Assembly: GCF_000412185.1 (NCBI RefSeq)
Contig: NZ_ASJA01000014.1
Span: forward strand, 32,135 to 96,134
DNA: 64,000 bases
Reading direction: 5' to 3'
Origin: Euryhalocaulis caribicus
GTDB taxonomy: Bacteria; Pseudomonadota; Alphaproteobacteria; Caulobacterales; Maricaulaceae
Shown piece by piece: positions 18,392 through 27,313 of this stretch; the stretch's first letter is position 1, and every line of letters begins with the position of its first letter. A program made the position numbers and the translations under genes. The notes under the pieces were generated by a model. That model made no database searches. It saw only the letters and a list, made by a program, of their open reading frames with translations, and was not told where the DNA came from.

Positions 18392-20272
18392 ATGCTCAAG
18401 AGCCTGATACTGGCGGGCTTTGCTCTGGCCGCGGCCGGCGCCGCCGCGAATGCGGAGGATTTCTCGAAATACAGCGAGGACGCGCTGCGCGCGATGCTCG
18501 CCGCAGAGGCGGACGTGGAGAAGAAAGTCCTCGTCCCGATGCGCGACGGCGTAGGCCTCTCCACAGACATCTACCGCCCGAAAGGCGCCGAAGGCCCGCT
18601 GCCCACCGTCTTCTGGCGCACCCCGTATAATTATAACGAGCTGTCCGGCGGACGCCTGCGCTTCGCCGCGGAGTCGGTCAATCGCGGCTATGCCTTCGTC
18701 GTCCAGAACGAGCGCGGACGCTATTTCTCCGAAGGCGAGTTCGAGATTCTCGGCTATCCGCGCACCGACGGCTATGACGCGCTGGACTGGATCGAGGATC
18801 AGGACTGGTCCAACGGCAAGGTCGGCACGCTGGGCTGTTCCTCATCGGCCGAGTGGCAGCTGGCGCTGGCCGCGCAGGACCATCCGGCCCACGCCGCCAT
18901 GATCCCCATGGCCTCCGGCGCCGGGATCGGCCGCGTCGGCGAGTTTCAGGAACAGGGCAACTGGTACACGGGCGGCGTGCCCCGCAGCCTGTTCTTCGTC
19001 TGGCTCTATAATGTCGACAATCCGCTGCGCGCCCAGCTCCCCTCCGGTCTCGACCCGGCCACGCGCGCCCGCATCGGCGAATATAACGACCTCGCCGCCT
19101 CCAAGCCGGAAGTCGACTGGAAAAGCCGCATCTCGCACCTGCCCGTGTCCGACATGCTGTCGGGCCTGGGGGAGCCGCCGGCCACCTTCGACGCATTCAT
19201 CCAGCGCAAGCCGGACGATCAGGGCTGGTTCGAGGGCGGCCTCTATCACGACAACGAGGGCTGGGGCGTCCCCGCCCTGTGGTTCAATAGCTGGTACGAT
19301 GTCTCCATCGGCCCGAACATGGCGCTGTTCAATCATGTCCGCGAAAACGCCTCCGACGCGGAGGCGCGTGACAACCAGTACGCCGTCATCGCCCCCACCC
19401 CGCATTGCCAGTTCTTTGATCTTGGCCCCGATACGGTCGTCGGCGCGCGCAATGTGGGCGACACCAGCTTCGACACGACCGAGGAAATCTTCGCCTGGTT
19501 CGGCAAGTGGCTGAAGGGCGACAAGGCCGCCTTCGCCGCCGACACCCCGCATGTCCGCTACTACACGATGGGCCTGAATGAATGGCAGAGCGCGGAGGTC
19601 TGGCCGCCACAAGAGGCGGAACCCGTCCGCCTCTATCTGCAAAGCGACGAGGGCGCGAACAGCCTCTATGGCGACGGCACGCTGATGCGGGAAGCGCCCG
19701 CCGGCAACGGCTCCGACAGCTTCATCTATGACCCGATGATTCCGGTCCTCACGATTGGCGGCGGAGACTGCTGCAATGGCGGCATCGTGACCCCCGGCGC
19801 CTTCGACCAGCGCCCGGTCGAGGCGCGCGAGGACGTGCTGGTCTATACCAGCGAACCGCTGACCGAACCGATGCAGGTCACCGGCTTCGTGGACGCGGTG
19901 CTGGCGGTCTCCTCCGACGCGCCGGATACCGATTTCGCGGTCAAGCTGGTCGATGTGGCGCCCGACGGCACGGCCTGGATCATCGACGACACCATCATGC
20001 GCGCCCGCTACCGCGAGGGCTACGATACCGAAGTCATGATGCAGGACGGCGAGATCTACACCCTGGACCTCACCCCCATGACGACCAGCGTGGAATTCCA
20101 GCCGGGCCACCGTATCCGGGTGGAGGTCACCTCCTCCAACTTCCCGAAATTCGTCCGCAACCTGAATACCGGCGGCGACAATTATAATGAGAGCGAAGGC
20201 GCGCGCGCGGCCAACACGGTTCATCACGGCGCCGAACACGCCTCATGGATCGAACTGCCGGTCGTTCAATGA
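18392..20272 (+). CDS. Secreted CocE/NonD-family acyl hydrolase (X-Pro dipeptidyl-peptidase-like)
   Basis: The 626-residue protein has a signal peptide ([17 protein letters not shown]) and the S15/CocE layout: [16 protein letters not shown] at the start of the hydrolase domain, nucleophile elbow LGCSSSAE with S150 as likely nucleophile, a histidine in PTPHCQF, and a C-terminal jelly-roll ([33 protein letters not shown]). The elbow differs from the usual GxSYxG because YGG is replaced by SSA. The ATG at 18392 has a GGGGAGAC site. Substrate unknown: peptides, beta-lactams or esters are known in the family. Confidence 0.88.
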   Translation: MLKSLILAGFALAAAGAAANAEDFSKYSEDALRAMLAAEADVEKKVLVPMRDGVGLSTDIYRPKGAEGPLPTVFWRTPYNYNELSGGRLRFAAESVNRGYAFVVQNERGRYFSEGEFEILGYPRTDGYDALDWIEDQDWSNGKVGTLGCSSSAEWQLALAAQDHPAHAAMIPMASGAGIGRVGEFQEQGNWYTGGVPRSLFFVWLYNVDNPLRAQLPSGLDPATRARIGEYNDLAASKPEVDWKSRISHLPVSDMLSGLGEPPATFDAFIQRKPDDQGWFEGGLYHDNEGWGVPALWFNSWYDVSIGPNMALFNHVRENASDAEARDNQYAVIAPTPHCQFFDLGPDTVVGARNVGDTSFDTTEEIFAWFGKWLKGDKAAFAADTPHVRYYTMGLNEWQSAEVWPPQEAEPVRLYLQSDEGANSLYGDGTLMREAPAGNGSDSFIYDPMIPVLTIGGGDCCNGGIVTPGAFDQRPVEAREDVLVYTSEPLTEPMQVTGFVDAVLAVSSDAPDTDFAVKLVDVAPDGTAWIIDDTIMRARYREGYDTEVMMQDGEIYTLDLTPMTTSVEFQPGHRIRVEVTSSNFPKFVRNLNTGGDNYNESEGARAANTVHHGAEHASWIELPVVQ

Positions 20273-20285
20273 CGGGATTGCGCGC

Positions 20286-20735
20286 TTGAAAATCTATGTC
20301 GACGCCGACGCCTGCCCGGTGAAGGACGAGACGGTGCGCGTGGCCAAGCGCCACGGCGCGCCGGTCCTGATGGTGTGCGATGGCGGCCTGCGGCGCATGG
20401 ATCATCCGCTTGTGGAGCTGGTGATCGTGCCCGAAGGCGCTGACGCCGCCGATGACTGGATCGCGGAACGCATCGCGCCGGGCGATCTCTGCGTCACAGG
20501 CGACATCCCGCTGGCCCATCGCTGTCTGGAGGCGGGGGCGCGGGCCATCAATCACCGGGGCGAGGCGTTCACGCCGGACAATATCGGCGCCGCGTTGGCC
20601 ACGCGGGACCTCATGGCCTCCCTGCGCGAGGCGGGACAGATGGGCGGCGGCGGGAAACCCTTTTCCCCGCGCGACCGTTCCTCCTTCCTCGACGGCATGG
20701 AGCGGGTGGTTCAGGCCATCCGCCGCAGCCGTTAG
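20286..20735 (+). CDS. YaiI/YqxD family protein (UPF0178)
   Basis: The 149-residue product begins at a TTG ([15 protein letters not shown]), 13 bp after the preceding stop; the family always starts at this point, so the longer upstream frame is rejected. PIN-like features are the N-terminal [31 protein letters not shown] and the C-terminal [15 protein letters not shown]. The family is thought to be a nuclease-fold group, but its role is unproven. It sits between CocE and fghA on the same strand. Confidence 0.88.
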   Translation: MKIYVDADACPVKDETVRVAKRHGAPVLMVCDGGLRRMDHPLVELVIVPEGADAADDWIAERIAPGDLCVTGDIPLAHRCLEAGARAINHRGEAFTPDNIGAALATRDLMASLREAGQMGGGGKPFSPRDRSSFLDGMERVVQAIRRSR

Positions 20736-20776
20736 ACTGACCTTCGAGCAGACCACCAATCCACACAGGAGACGAC

Positions 20777-21604
20777 ATGGAGACGATCAGCGAGAACAAA
20801 TGCTTCGGCGGCGAGCAGGCCGTGTTCGAGCATCAGTCCGACGCCCTCTCCTGTCCCATGCGGTTTGGCGTCTATACACCGCCCGGCGACGGCCCGTTCC
20901 CGGTCCTGTTCTGGCTTTCCGGCCTGACCTGCACGGAGCAGAATTTCATCACCAAGGCCGGCGCGCAGGGCAAGGCCGCTGATCTCGGCATGGTCATCGT
21001 CGCGCCCGACACCTCTCCGCGCGGCGACGATGTCGCCGACCAGGACACTTATGATTTCGGAAAGGGCGCGGGCTTCTATCTCGACGCGACAGAGGACCCC
21101 TGGGCCAAGCACTACAAGATGGGGACCTATATCGCCGAGGAACTGCCGGACTTCATCTTCTCCAACTTCCCCGTCGACAAGATGCGCGCCGGCATTTTCG
21201 GCCACTCCATGGGCGGGCACGGCGCGCTGGTCCATCATTTCCGCCAACCCGACCTGTTCCGCACCTGCAGCGCCTTCTCTCCCATCGTCGCGCCCAGCCA
21301 GGTTCCCTGGGGCCAGAAGGCGCTGGGCGGCTATCTGGGCGGCGACGAGAAAGCGTGGGCGGAATGGGACGCCACGGCCCTGATCCAGTCCGGCCGCACG
21401 TCAGACGCCCACATCCTGATCGATCAGGGCGAGGACGACGAATTCCTGGAAGAACACCTGAAACCGGAAATCTTCGAGGCCGCGGCCCGCGAAACCGGCC
21501 AGAGCCTCAGCCTGCGCCGCCAACCGGGCTACGACCACTCCTACTACTTCATCTCGACCTTCATCGACGATCATCTGGAGTGGCACGCAAGGGCGCTGGA
21601 TTAG
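20777..21604 (+). CDS. fghA: S-formylglutathione hydrolase
   Basis: It hydrolyses S-formylglutathione to formate and glutathione, the second step after FrmA. The 275-residue esterase-D-type protein shows LSGLTCTEQNF, APDTSPRG, GAGFYLDATEDPW, the nucleophile elbow GHSMGGHGAL (S144), QGEDDEFL and the C-terminal histidine in GYDHSYYFI. These are diagnostic of FghA/FrmB. ACAGGAGACG precedes the ATG at 20777. It ends two bases from the convergent membrane AraC gene. Confidence 0.96.
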   Translation: METISENKCFGGEQAVFEHQSDALSCPMRFGVYTPPGDGPFPVLFWLSGLTCTEQNFITKAGAQGKAADLGMVIVAPDTSPRGDDVADQDTYDFGKGAGFYLDATEDPWAKHYKMGTYIAEELPDFIFSNFPVDKMRAGIFGHSMGGHGALVHHFRQPDLFRTCSAFSPIVAPSQVPWGQKALGGYLGGDEKAWAEWDATALIQSGRTSDAHILIDQGEDDEFLEEHLKPEIFEAAARETGQSLSLRRQPGYDHSYYFISTFIDDHLEWHARALD

Positions 21605-21605
21605 G

Positions 21606-22715
21606 CTAGTGGGCCGGCCCCGCCTGCTCCGGCCGGCTGGATTCTGACGGCATGCCGTCCGCCAGCGCCGCCTTGCGATAGCCGGTCGGGGTTTCCCCGG
21701 TGGCGTCGCGGAAGGCGCGGTTGAACGGCGCGATGGAGCCATAACCCAGATCCAGCGCGATCTGCAGCACCTGCCGCCGCGCCTGTCCCGGGTCGGACAG
21801 CGCCGCTTTCGCGGCATCCACGCGGTAGCGGTTCAGGAAGGCCGCGAAATTGCGGTAACCCAGCCCCTGATTGATCACCGCGCGCAGGCGATGTTCCTGC
21901 GTGTTCAGCCGTTCGGCCAAATTGCGCACCGTCAGCCCGCTCTCGGCAAACCCGCCCGCCTCCATGAAGGCGATCAGCCGGTCCAGCAGCGCCCGGTCCT
22001 CGGGCGCCACGCCCGGGCGCGCGCCGGTCTGCACGCTGACCACGGCGGGCCGGCGGCTCTCCATGGGCAATAAATGGCGGCGCGCCAGCAGCAGCCATCC
22101 GCCAACCCCGGCCGCCGTCACGAAGAACGCCACGGCCTGCAGCATGTGCAGCCCGTCCGGCTTGGGCGCGAACACCACCCACATCTCAAGCGTCACGGTG
22201 ACGCCTGAAACAAGGGCGATCACGGTGCTGGCCAGTACCCGGAACTTGCGACGCGGCTCGACCAGATCATCGCCCCAGTCCTTCAGCGCGATAATCAGGA
22301 CATGAATCATCAGGATCAGCGCGATCGTGCGGCAGCCCAGCCCGGCGGCGACGCGCATGTCCGGCGGCAGGCCCGCCATCCTCTCCAGCGCCAGGAAGGC
22401 CGCGACCAGGACAAAGGGCGCCAGCCGCCAGCTCTTCCAGCGGAAATCGTCGCAGAACAGCGCCAGCGCGAACCACCAGAAGAAAACCACTTCCAGATTG
22501 GCGAAATAGCCCAGCGGAAGCGCGGCCAGCCCCAGACTGTCCGCGATCAGCGGCGAGGCGAGCGGGATATAGACCGCCGCCGACAACGCGAACAGCGCGC
22601 CGAAACGCGCCGCCTGCGACCGGCCGCACAGCCTGAAGAACGCGACGGCGATCAGCAATGTCATGCCCATCGCCGCCCCGCGCAGCAGGATTTCAAGAAT
22701 GTCGGTCTCGCTCAT
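21606..22715 (-). CDS. Membrane-anchored AraC-family transcriptional regulator
   Basis: The 369-residue protein has about seven hydrophobic segments in residues 10-215, then a C-terminal AraC DNA-binding domain at about 245-350 (LTVRNLAERLNTQEHRLRAVIN, NFAAFLNRYRVDAAKAAL, QIALDLGYGSIAPFNRAFRDATG). It would sense a signal in or through the inner membrane and bind DNA from the membrane. The membrane part has no recognised ligand site. It is convergent with fghA and lies 24 bp downstream of the urcA stop on the same strand, so read-through is possible. Targets are unknown. Confidence 0.88.
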   Translation of the reverse strand: MSETDILEILLRGAAMGMTLLIAVAFFRLCGRSQAARFGALFALSAAVYIPLASPLIADSLGLAALPLGYFANLEVVFFWWFALALFCDDFRWKSWRLAPFVLVAAFLALERMAGLPPDMRVAAGLGCRTIALILMIHVLIIALKDWGDDLVEPRRKFRVLASTVIALVSGVTVTLEMWVVFAPKPDGLHMLQAVAFFVTAAGVGGWLLLARRHLLPMESRRPAVVSVQTGARPGVAPEDRALLDRLIAFMEAGGFAESGLTVRNLAERLNTQEHRLRAVINQGLGYRNFAAFLNRYRVDAAKAALSDPGQARRQVLQIALDLGYGSIAPFNRAFRDATGETPTGYRKAALADGMPSESSRPEQAGPAH

Positions 22716-22739
22716 GGGCCGCTCGCTGGAAGGTGGCGC

Positions 22740-23099
22740 TTATCGTGCGCCGTCCGCCGCATGACTGGCAAGACGCATCGGGGCCGGACGGCCCTCTAGG
22801 GCCCGCGCCAGCGCCGGCGACCCGATTTCGGCGACCGTGCGCTCGACCGTGTCGGCCATGCAGATGCGCAGCCCGCGGTCGCTCATCGCGCCGTGGGCGT
22901 TCTCCTGGCGGCAGACTTTCTGCGCCGTGCGCTCGATCTTCTCGATCACCGCCCCGGCATAGGCCGGATCGGCCAGCGCCGCCCGGTCGATTTTCAGGGT
23001 TTCGGTCTCCGCCGGTCCGGCGGCCATGGCCGGGGCCGCGATCCCGGCAGCGCTGACGACCATCAGGGCGGCGGCGAATGTTCTGGCAAACGTGTTCAT
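22740..23099 (-). CDS. UrcA-family secreted protein
   Basis: The 119-residue product has a cleavable signal peptide (FAAALMVVSAAGIAAPAMA) and the UrcA-type mature region TLKIDRAALADPAYAGAVIE, then AQKVCRQENA and LRICMADTVERTVAEI, with two cysteines likely forming a disulfide. UrcA proteins are common in Caulobacterales and sphingomonads; their role is unknown. GGAGG lies upstream of the ATG at 23099, which settles the start against longer frames. Confidence 0.82.
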   Translation of the reverse strand: MNTFARTFAAALMVVSAAGIAAPAMAAGPAETETLKIDRAALADPAYAGAVIEKIERTAQKVCRQENAHGAMSDRGLRICMADTVERTVAEIGSPALARALEGRPAPMRLASHAADGAR

Positions 23100-23412
23100 G
23101 GGAACCTCCAATCGTTGGAACGCCCCCAGACTGAGCGCCATCTCCTTCGCCATCTCCGCGATTTCGCCGATGCAAAGCCTTTTGCGGAATCGATCAGCAT
23201 TTTTCGGAAATGACGCGTCCGAAGTCCTATCCGCCCGGCCTGCGATACGGACACGTGATGATTCGGCCTGCAAATCTGCGCGGCGTTAAACAAACGGAAT
23301 ATTCCCGGCTTTCAGCCGTAAAATTCGGGAGACGCCCATTTTCCACTGGCGCAATCTCTAGAAACTGGCATCTGCTAATCGCCGTATCGCTAATCATGTT
23401 CTGGAGACAGCA
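23100..23412. promoter_or_regulatory. Divergent intergenic region between urcA and the first RTX gene
   Basis: This 313-bp gap must carry the promoters of urcA (leftward) and the RTX gene (rightward). Near the RTX start the octamer-like GCTAATC occurs twice about 15 bp apart (near 23373 and 23388), a spacing compatible with a dimer-binding site. AT-rich DNA around 23285-23330 (TTAAACAAACGGAATATT) could hold core promoter elements. No small gene is seen. Confidence 0.35.
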
Positions 23413-24720
23413 TTGGCGCTTATCAACGGCACTCCCGCACCCGACCAGATTAAGGGCGGAAGGGGGGACGATTTCATTTTCGGAGAATCCGGCGTCGACC
23501 TGATTTATGGCGGCGCGGGCGATGACGCCATCAATGGCGGGCGCGCCGGCGACCGGCTCCTGGGCGAGGCTGGCGATGACCGCCTGTATGGGGACGCGGG
23601 CCGTGATTACATGGACGGCGGCGGCGGCGCTGACCGGCTTTTTGGCGGATTTGGCGCGGATATTGTTTACGGAGGCGGCGGCGCGGATGAAATCTCCGGG
23701 GGCGCGGCGGCCGATCATCTGTTTGGCGGCGGCGGAAACGATCTGTTCCTCTTTTACGGCAATGATGGCGCGGACATCGTCCATGGGGGCGAAGGCTTCG
23801 ACACTGCGGATTTTTCCGGGTCCGGCGCTGGCGGCTACGTATTCATTATTTCCGCGGACGGCTCCGTTACGGCGCGGGGCGCGTCCGGGGGCGATGTCAT
23901 GCTCTTCGAAGTCGAGGCTTTCATCAGCACATCGGCCAGCGACGTCTTCCTCGGCCACGGCGCCGATGATGTCCTCCACGGCGAATCAGGGTCTGACTTT
24001 TTCTATGGCGGCGGCGGGAAAGACCGTATTTTCGGCGGCTCGGGGAACGACTCCGTTTATGGCGGCGGCGGCCGCGACCGCATCTATGGCGACCAGAGCG
24101 ATGACAGGCTGACCGGCGGGGGCGGCGGCGATCTGGTTTTCGGGGGCCTGGACTTCGACGACATATATGGCGGCCGGGGAAATGACCGCCTGTACGGCGG
24201 CGGCGGCGCGGACGGGCTGTTTGGAGGGTCAGGGGACGACTCCATCTATGGCGGCGCCGCGAGCGACGCCCTGTATGGAGACGATGGCGATACGGCTGGC
24301 GCGGACAGGCTGTTCGGGGGCGAAGGCGGCGACTTCATCGAAGGCGGGCATGGCGATGACTTGATCCATGGCGGCGCGGGTGCCGACCTTCTCTATGGCG
24401 GCGCGGGCCGCGATGCGTTCGTCTATTCAACCGCATCGGATTCTTTTGGCGCCCGCAGCGTCACCGCTGACAGTATATTTGATTTCGATGCCGCGGCAGA
24501 CACGCTCGACCTCGCAGAGATCGACGCCGATAGCACAATGCCGGGCGATCAAGCTTTCAGATGGGTTACCGCCTTTACCGGCCATGCGGGCGAACTGGTC
24601 CTGACTCTCACCGGCTCTTCAGACTGGACTTTACTGGCCGACACCAATGGAGACGGCATTGCCGACCTGACGATTTTTGGCGAAGGAGGCATGATCGGCG
24701 CAGAGAACATTATTCTTTAG
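23413..24720 (+). CDS. RTX-repeat calcium-binding protein with serralysin-type C-terminal domain (type I secreted)
   Basis: The 435-residue product lacks a Sec signal. It is mostly glycine-rich nonapeptides GGxGxDxUx in two blocks (about residues 14-118 and 173-330) separated by a non-repeat insert of about 55 residues. A C-terminal domain (about 331-435: DSIFDFDAAADTLDLAEID, then FGEGGMIGAENIIL) resembles the M10 serralysin C-terminal/type I secretion region. No catalytic domain is present. The start is TTG at 23413 after GGAGAC, supported because MALINGT is shared with the convergent paralog, which has ATG there. Secretion and calcium folding are inferred; no transporter is in the window. 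Confidence 0.88.
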   Translation: MALINGTPAPDQIKGGRGDDFIFGESGVDLIYGGAGDDAINGGRAGDRLLGEAGDDRLYGDAGRDYMDGGGGADRLFGGFGADIVYGGGGADEISGGAAADHLFGGGGNDLFLFYGNDGADIVHGGEGFDTADFSGSGAGGYVFIISADGSVTARGASGGDVMLFEVEAFISTSASDVFLGHGADDVLHGESGSDFFYGGGGKDRIFGGSGNDSVYGGGGRDRIYGDQSDDRLTGGGGGDLVFGGLDFDDIYGGRGNDRLYGGGGADGLFGGSGDDSIYGGAASDALYGDDGDTAGADRLFGGEGGDFIEGGHGDDLIHGGAGADLLYGGAGRDAFVYSTASDSFGARSVTADSIFDFDAAADTLDLAEIDADSTMPGDQAFRWVTAFTGHAGELVLTLTGSSDWTLLADTNGDGIADLTIFGEGGMIGAENIIL

Positions 24721-24780
24721 AACGCCGCCCTTACACGCAGTCTTTCAAGCGAGTCTGTTCACCGAACTGATTGCGATCAT

Positions 24781-24829
24781 TCTGAAATCCGGATTGAGAC
24801 GACCTCCCTCGATCCGGATTTCAGATTTT
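24781..24829 (+). terminator. Rho-independent terminator between the convergent RTX genes
   Basis: An 18-bp stem with a single T-G wobble (24781-24798 with 24808-24825) and a nine-base loop is followed by TTTTA. It ends the first RTX transcript; on the reverse strand there is no T-tract, so it is weaker for the second gene. Confidence 0.75.
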
Positions 24830-24867
24830 ATACAGAACAAGGTTTCTACTGGCGGCCGCCACAGCGC

Positions 24868-25710
24868 CTACAGGTTGAAATCCATCATGAGCGGCTCATC
24901 GCCATAAACGACGATTTGTAGGTCGGCTTTCGCATCACCATCCAAGTCAGCCTGAATCAGATATCGCGTGCCTTGGTCTACAACGCGGATCTGACCGGCT
25001 GCTGTGAAAGACCCTGTGACGAAAGTGAAATCCTGATCGCCGGCAACGCCTGGCAAGGCGTCAATGAGATTGACCCAGATATCATCCTCACCGCTCACGA
25101 AATCGAAAATGATGTCGCGATCTGCGCCTGAAGTGGAATCTGAGGGCGAGGTAAACAGAAAGCGGTCAGCGCCTTCACCGCCAAAGAGCTTGTCACGTCC
25201 CTGGCCGCCAGCCAGCATATCGCTGCCGTCGCCGCCTTTCAGAACGTCGTTGCCTGTCTGTCCCGATAACGAATCATTGCCGGTTCCGCCTGTCATAATG
25301 TCCTGACCGGATCCCCCTGACAGCAAGTCACGCATTGCGCCGCCATAGATAAAATCGTCCCCCTCCGCCCCGTGAAGCGAATCTTCGCCATCGGCTCCAA
25401 TGAGGATATCTGTTCCGCTTCCCCCATACAGAAAATCGTTTCCGCCTTCCCCGAGGAGACGATCATTTCCTTCCGAACCGTTGAGACGGTCATTACCGGC
25501 GCCGCCCTTCAGGCGATCATCGCCCTGACGGCCATATAGCCAATCAGCGCCCTCGCCGCCGTTGAGAAAATCATTGCCCTCGCCCCCTTCTATCCAGTCG
25601 TCCCCGCCATATCCAAACAGCCTGTCCGATCCCGAAAAACCTTGAATCGTGTCCGCTTCGCTGCCACCGACAAGAACGTCATCTCCGCTTGTGCCATTTA
25701 TCAGAGCCAT
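24868..25710 (-). CDS. Second RTX-repeat protein with serralysin-type C-terminal domain
   Basis: The 280-residue paralog of the gene at 23413 begins with the same MALINGT, then about 18 RTX nonapeptides without interruption (residues about 8-178), and a C-terminal domain with RDIIFDFVSGEDDIWV, GDQDFTFVTGSF and a DLDGDAKADLQI calcium-like loop before the end. The ATG at 25708-25710 has AGAGGCGG upstream; a 25-residue extension is unlikely. By eye its codons are less GC-rich than neighbouring genes, which may mean more recent acquisition. No enzyme domain. It points toward the first RTX gene. Confidence 0.88.
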   Translation of the reverse strand: MALINGTSGDDVLVGGSEADTIQGFSGSDRLFGYGGDDWIEGGEGNDFLNGGEGADWLYGRQGDDRLKGGAGNDRLNGSEGNDRLLGEGGNDFLYGGSGTDILIGADGEDSLHGAEGDDFIYGGAMRDLLSGGSGQDIMTGGTGNDSLSGQTGNDVLKGGDGSDMLAGGQGRDKLFGGEGADRFLFTSPSDSTSGADRDIIFDFVSGEDDIWVNLIDALPGVAGDQDFTFVTGSFTAAGQIRVVDQGTRYLIQADLDGDAKADLQIVVYGDEPLMMDFNL

Positions 25711-25875
25711 CGCAGCCGCCTCTAAATTGAACCTAATTCTCGCTATAACGACTGTTTTCGCCTCGGCAAGCGAAATCAGTGTCACCCTGTATCCATCGCG
25801 TGGTCACTGGTTTGTCTATGATCGAGGCGTCTAGGCGGTTAGGCTCCGCCGGTGCAGCAAGAGAGGCGCACCTAA

Positions 25876-26385
25876 GTGAGATCGAACGCGCTTCTTGTCA
25901 CCGCGTGTCTGCTGATCGCCTGCTTTCTGGCCGCCCTGCTCGGCGCGTTGCAGAACCTGCTTACCTATTCGGTCAGCCGGTCATGGTTCCATGACTGGAA
26001 ATTCTCGCAATTCGATATTCCGTCCGCACTGCATGGCCGGGCCGGCGCCAGCCTCGTCGGCCTCCTGGCGACCTGGTGGCTGGGGCTGATCCTCGGCCTC
26101 GTACTGCTGATCCCCTGCCTGTTCCAGCCGACGCCGCGCCGAATGTTCAGCGCTTTCCTGAAAGCCGCGCTCTTCGTGCTTGCGGCCGCCCTCATCGCAG
26201 AGATCGCCGCCGCGCTCTGGGGGCTGGCGCGCATCAATAGCGAGACCGCGCCCGGCTGGACGCGCGTCTTCGACGACCCGGCCGCCGCCGCCCGGGTCCA
26301 GTTCATCAATTTTATCGGCTATCTCGCAGCGGCGTGCGCAACCATTGCGGCGGCCGCTTACAGCTTTCACCGCCGAAATCATTGA
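25876..26385 (+). CDS. Hypothetical integral membrane protein
   Basis: The 169-residue product starts at GTG and has four clear hydrophobic segments (about residues 5-28, 58-80, 92-117 and 143-162). A loop rich in W and F follows the first helix. I do not recognise a family. It is divergent from the second RTX gene (165-bp gap) and runs toward tRNA-Met. No special ribosome site is seen, so the start has moderate certainty. Confidence 0.65.
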   Translation: MRSNALLVTACLLIACFLAALLGALQNLLTYSVSRSWFHDWKFSQFDIPSALHGRAGASLVGLLATWWLGLILGLVLLIPCLFQPTPRRMFSAFLKAALFVLAAALIAEIAAALWGLARINSETAPGWTRVFDDPAAAARVQFINFIGYLAAACATIAAAAYSFHRRNH

Positions 26386-26401
26386 ATTGAAAAAGAGAAA
26401 A

Positions 26402-26478
26402 TGGTGGCGGGGGGGAGACTCGAACTCCCGACCTCAGGATTATGAGTCCTGCGCTCTAACCAGCTGAGCTACCCAGCC
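26402..26478 (-). tRNA. tRNA with anticodon CAU (elongator Met, or Ile2)
   Basis: The reverse strand folds as a 77-nt tRNA with encoded CCA: D arm TAGCTCAGCTGGTTAGAGC, anticodon loop CTCATAA on stem CAGGA/TCCTG, T arm GGGAG-TTCGAGT-CTCCC and A73. The D arm favours elongator Met; tRNA-Ile2 (lysidine-modified) has the same anticodon and is not fully excluded. The initiator is excluded because position 1 pairs. The acceptor stem GGCTGGG/CCCCGCC has a U4-C69 mismatch. Confidence 0.92.
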
Positions 26479-26559
26479 ACGTCTCATTGACGAGAGGGGC
26501 AGGGATATACGGGTCAAAGCCCCGGCAAGCAAGCAGGGCTGTGCAGCGCGCGCCGATTA

Positions 26560-27300
26560 TCAGGCGTTCTCCGGCGGATACCGCCCGCTGGCCGCGTCCG
26601 GCCCGTCAATATGAGAGGCCGCCGCATCGCGTTTGCGCAGCAGCAACAGGCCATCGCCCAGCGACAGGAAAACCTGGTCGAACCGGCCATCGGATTTCGC
26701 CGTCACGGCCACTTCGCGCAACGCCCGCGTGGCGGGATCGTCCGCGTCCTGCTCGGCCACCTTGCCGCTCCACAGAACATTGTCGAGCACCATCAGCCCG
26801 CCCGGCCGCAACAGGCTGGCCGCCTCTTCGTAATAGGCGCCGTAATTTTCCTTGTCGGCGTCCAGGAAGACCATGTCCACGCTGTCGGAAAGCCCCTCCG
26901 CGCCCAGCGCCTTCAGGCTGTTCATGGCACCGCCGGGCCGTTTCTCGATCACGTCATCGACCCGGGCTTCCTTCCAGTAGCCCTCCGCGATGTCCAGAAA
27001 CTCTTCTGAGATATCGCACGCGATGACGCGCGCGTTTGTCCCGTGGATTTCCTTCATCGGCAGGGCCATGGCCAGCGCCGAATAGCCCGTGAACGTCCCG
27101 ACCTCGATATAGATTCGCGCCCCGGTCAGCCGCGCCAGAAACGCCATGAAGGCGCCCTGCTCGGCGCCGATCTGCATATTGGCGTCGTCGCGCTCCGCGG
27201 TTTCGGCGCGGCACCGGGCGAGGGCGGGATGCTCCTCGCGGTTGGCGCTGACGATATAGGCGTCGAGCTTGTCGCTCACTCCGATGGTTCTGCGGGACAT
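26560..27300 (-). CDS. SAM-dependent O-methyltransferase (CCoAOMT/COMT-like)
   Basis: The 246-residue protein fits the small cation-dependent O-methyltransferases: NMQIGAEQGAFMAFL, the SAM loop IEVGTFTGYSALAMALP, ACDISEEF, the metal-binding VFLDADKENY and DNVLWSGKVAE. These methylate catechol-like hydroxyls; the bacterial substrate is unknown. An unusual tail (AAASHIDGPDAASGRYPPENA) extends past the usual end. It lies 13 bp downstream of zapE on the same strand and is likely co-transcribed with it. Confidence 0.9.
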   Translation of the reverse strand: MSRRTIGVSDKLDAYIVSANREEHPALARCRAETAERDDANMQIGAEQGAFMAFLARLTGARIYIEVGTFTGYSALAMALPMKEIHGTNARVIACDISEEFLDIAEGYWKEARVDDVIEKRPGGAMNSLKALGAEGLSDSVDMVFLDADKENYGAYYEEAASLLRPGGLMVLDNVLWSGKVAEQDADDPATRALREVAVTAKSDGRFDQVFLSLGDGLLLLRKRDAAASHIDGPDAASGRYPPENA

Positions 27301-27313
27301 GGATCAGGCTCTC

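Noticed and set aside
23413..25710. Repetitive DNA taken as a CRISPR or tandem-repeat array
   Set aside because: The periodicity is 27 bp and corresponds to RTX nonapeptides in frame; spacers of constant size and identical repeats are absent.
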